Part shown: positions 12,198-13,773 of the stretch, in pieces | Layout of the letters: each line of letters begins with the position of its first letter | Position numbering within the stretch: the first letter of the stretch is position 1 | NCBI GenBank assembly: GCA_044359055.1 | Contig: JBIKMV010000062.1 | Span: forward strand, 1 to 13,773 | Source of the DNA: CAMDMI01 sp044359055 | GTDB lineage: Bacteria > Bacteroidota > Bacteroidia > Cytophagales > Flexibacteraceae | Direction of reading: 5' to 3' | Length of the DNA: 13,773 nt | The notes under the pieces: generated by a model | The model's input: the letters and a program-made list of their open reading frames with translations, nothing else | Told to the model about the DNA's origin: nothing | Databases searched by the model: none | Translations under genes and position numbers: made by a program

Positions 12198-13154
12198 ATG
12201 AAAATCCTTGCCAACGACGGTCTGGATGCTTCCGGCAGGAAAATGCTGGAGGCGGCAGGCTTCGAAATATTTACAGACAAAATTTCTCAGGAAGACCTCA
12301 TAACCGGAATCTCTGCTTATGACATCCTGATTGTGCGCAGTGCTACCAAAGTGAATGCGCAGGTGCTGGAATCATCCAATCTGAAACTGATTGGCCGGGC
12401 CGGCGTGGGCCTCGAAAATATAGATACCAAACGCGCTGAAGAACTGGGTATTCCTGTGGTGCACACGCCTGAAGCCGGGAGCAGATCGGTGGCAGAACTT
12501 GTTATGGCACACCTGTTTTCCATGGCCCGCTATCTGCCGGTTTGTCACCGCATGATGCCGGAGAGGGGTATGGAAGACTTCAATGCATTGAAAAAACTTG
12601 CCTCAGGTGGAGTTGAACTCAGGGGTAAAAAGCTGGGCATCATTGGCTTTGGCCGCATAGGCCAGGAATTGGCCCGCATGGCCATTGGACTGGGCATGCA
12701 GGTTTTGGTTTATGATATAAAAAGCCAGAAATTCAGTCTGGAGCTCGCTTTTCATCCCGAGCTTTTCATCCCCCCGGTAAAAGTTGAAATCCGAAGCATG
12801 GGTATGGAAACGCTCCTTGCCAATGCTGATTATGTTTCGGTTCACACCCCCGGCTCACAGGAGGTTATCGGCAAGGCAGAACTTCTGCGCATGAAATCAG
12901 GGGCTTGTCTTGTGAATTGTGCAAGAGGAGGAGTGGTTAATGAAGAAGCCCTGCTGGAGCAGTTGAACTTAGGACATATTGCCTTTGCAGCACTGGATGT
13001 TTTTGAGTCGGAACCCCCCAAAGACAACCGTTTGCTTCGGCACCCCAGAGTTTCGCATACGCCCCATATTGGTGCCAGTACCCTTGAGGCCCAGAATCGA
13101 GTGGGTACCGAACTGGCGCAAAAAATAATTTCTCACTTCAGCCACAAGGCATGA
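12198..13154 (+). CDS. serA: D-3-phosphoglycerate dehydrogenase, short form
   Basis: A 318-residue 2-hydroxyacid dehydrogenase that oxidises 3-phosphoglycerate to 3-phosphohydroxypyruvate, the first step of serine synthesis. The Rossmann motif GFGRIG is at 150-155, with Asp173 at the end of the next strand (VYD) for NAD+ binding. The catalytic triad is Arg243 in NCARGG, Glu272 in FESEPP and His290 in TPHIG. VRSAT (46-50) and IGRAGVGLENID (65-76) bind substrate and cofactor phosphate. The protein ends right after the catalytic domain: no ACT or ASB domain is present, so the serine feedback known for E. coli SerA is unlikely by that route. The segment at 175-208 (FHPELFIPPVKVEIRS) is longer than in E. 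coli. The gene starts 2 nt after serC and its stop overlaps the next start as ATGA. Confidence 0.95.
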   Translation: MKILANDGLDASGRKMLEAAGFEIFTDKISQEDLITGISAYDILIVRSATKVNAQVLESSNLKLIGRAGVGLENIDTKRAEELGIPVVHTPEAGSRSVAELVMAHLFSMARYLPVCHRMMPERGMEDFNALKKLASGGVELRGKKLGIIGFGRIGQELARMAIGLGMQVLVYDIKSQKFSLELAFHPELFIPPVKVEIRSMGMETLLANADYVSVHTPGSQEVIGKAELLRMKSGACLVNCARGGVVNEEALLEQLNLGHIAFAALDVFESEPPKDNRLLRHPRVSHTPHIGASTLEAQNRVGTELAQKIISHFSHKA

Positions 13155-13773
13155 GGGCATTTCCCATCCTAACCTACACACCGGCTCCGGAACTGGCAGG
13201 ACGGATTGCTTTTACTTCGCAATCGCCCGACCTTTTTGCTCTTGCCCTTGATCCCGAATCCTATCTGCCGGTGGTAAAGCCCCGGTTTAAGGAACCCGGA
13301 CTGGTACCAGAAAGCCCTGAATTTATGGAGGCTTGCCTGAGCCATTTCCGGGGTCTGCAGGAGCGAAAATCGCTTCGGGAACAGGAATTGGCATGTTGGT
13401 ATTACCTTCAGCAATTGCCCGATGGGACAAGTTTCGAAGGCTGGATTCTTGGAATCTCTGCCCTTGACTATGAAGAAGGCAGAATCCTGAAACATGAAAA
13501 GACTCTCCGGGATAAGGAAAGCAAAATAGCCGCACATATCAAACTTCTGCAGGTTGTGGCCGAGCCCGTTTTGCTTACGGCAAGCCTTCCGGATTCTTTG
13601 GATACGCTTGCCGCTAACATCAGAGGGGGAGCAGAGGAAACCCATTTCACAGATTCCCTTGGCCGCAGCCATTCTCTCTGGAAGATCACATCAGAAGAGG
13701 CAATCCGACAGATCAGGGAAGATTTTGCGCGCATGCCCCGTTTGTATATTGCCGACGGACATCACCGCTGCGC
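13151..13773 (+). CDS. DUF1015 family protein, N-terminal half (3' end outside window)
   Basis: The ATG at 13151 overlaps the serA stop (ATGA), and the frame stays open to the window end, giving 207 residues of a family usually near 400. Visible signatures are the opening MRAFPIL, the KHEKT segment (114-118) followed by a charged helix (LRDKESKIAAHIKLL), and the hallmark ADGHHR at 201-206. No signal peptide or membrane segment is present, so it should be cytosolic. The molecular function of DUF1015 is not established to my knowledge. Its tight coupling to serC and serA suggests a task in serine metabolism or its control. The HH pair invites a metal- or phosphate-binding role, but that is speculation. 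Confidence 0.88.
   Translation, partial: MRAFPILTYTPAPELAGRIAFTSQSPDLFALALDPESYLPVVKPRFKEPGLVPESPEFMEACLSHFRGLQERKSLREQELACWYYLQQLPDGTSFEGWILGISALDYEEGRILKHEKTLRDKESKIAAHIKLLQVVAEPVLLTASLPDSLDTLAANIRGGAEETHFTDSLGRSHSLWKITSEEAIRQIREDFARMPRLYIADGHHRC

Overview
The window looks like a chromosomal segment of a member of the Bacteroidota. The signs are family architecture and promoter form. A serC-serA-DUF1015 run carries the short, ACT-less form of SerA, a PSP1/RicT-like protein has a Cys-rich 'MGCGSC' head, and a BY-kinase ends in a Gly-Tyr tail. TAnnTTTG-type -7 boxes stand in front of the RicT-like gene and the tRNA. Base composition looks even throughout. I see no insertion sequence, integrase, CRISPR array or rRNA, and I cannot place the organism below phylum level.

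Left region (1-8262): a surface-polysaccharide locus. On the minus strand, read from 8262 leftwards, come a fused Wzz/BY-kinase (wzc-like), wecB, wecC, a KdsC-family HAD phosphatase, a MurJ/Wzx-like flippase and a hexapeptide-repeat acyltransferase. The first three are packed with 7-nt gaps, the flippase and acyltransferase overlap by 20 nt, and an imperfect intrinsic terminator lies beyond the last gene. A second acyltransferase, cut by the window edge, converges from the plus strand. WecB and WecC should turn UDP-GlcNAc into UDP-ManNAc and then UDP-ManNAcA. The flippase would move the lipid-linked glycan and the kinase would control chain length and export. No glycosyltransferase, polymerase or outer-membrane exporter is visible, so the locus is incomplete here. 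The gaps at 2493-2691 and 3166-3454 hold no convincing gene or terminator.

Middle region (8263-10815, minus strand): a PSP1/RicT-like protein with a well-formed Bacteroidota promoter; then an ECF sigma factor overlapping a small soluble partner protein, closed by a strong intrinsic terminator; then tRNA-Arg(ACG) with its own -7 box.

Right region (10816-13773, plus strand): a 315-nt divergent intergenic region, then serC, serA and the first half of a DUF1015 gene. These are spaced 2 nt apart and then overlap as ATGA, so they are almost certainly one transcript for serine synthesis plus a conserved partner of unknown function.

Two start sites should move inward from the longest reading frame: wecC to 4660 and the RicT-like gene to 9622. 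The second is forced by the promoter, which lies inside the longer frame.
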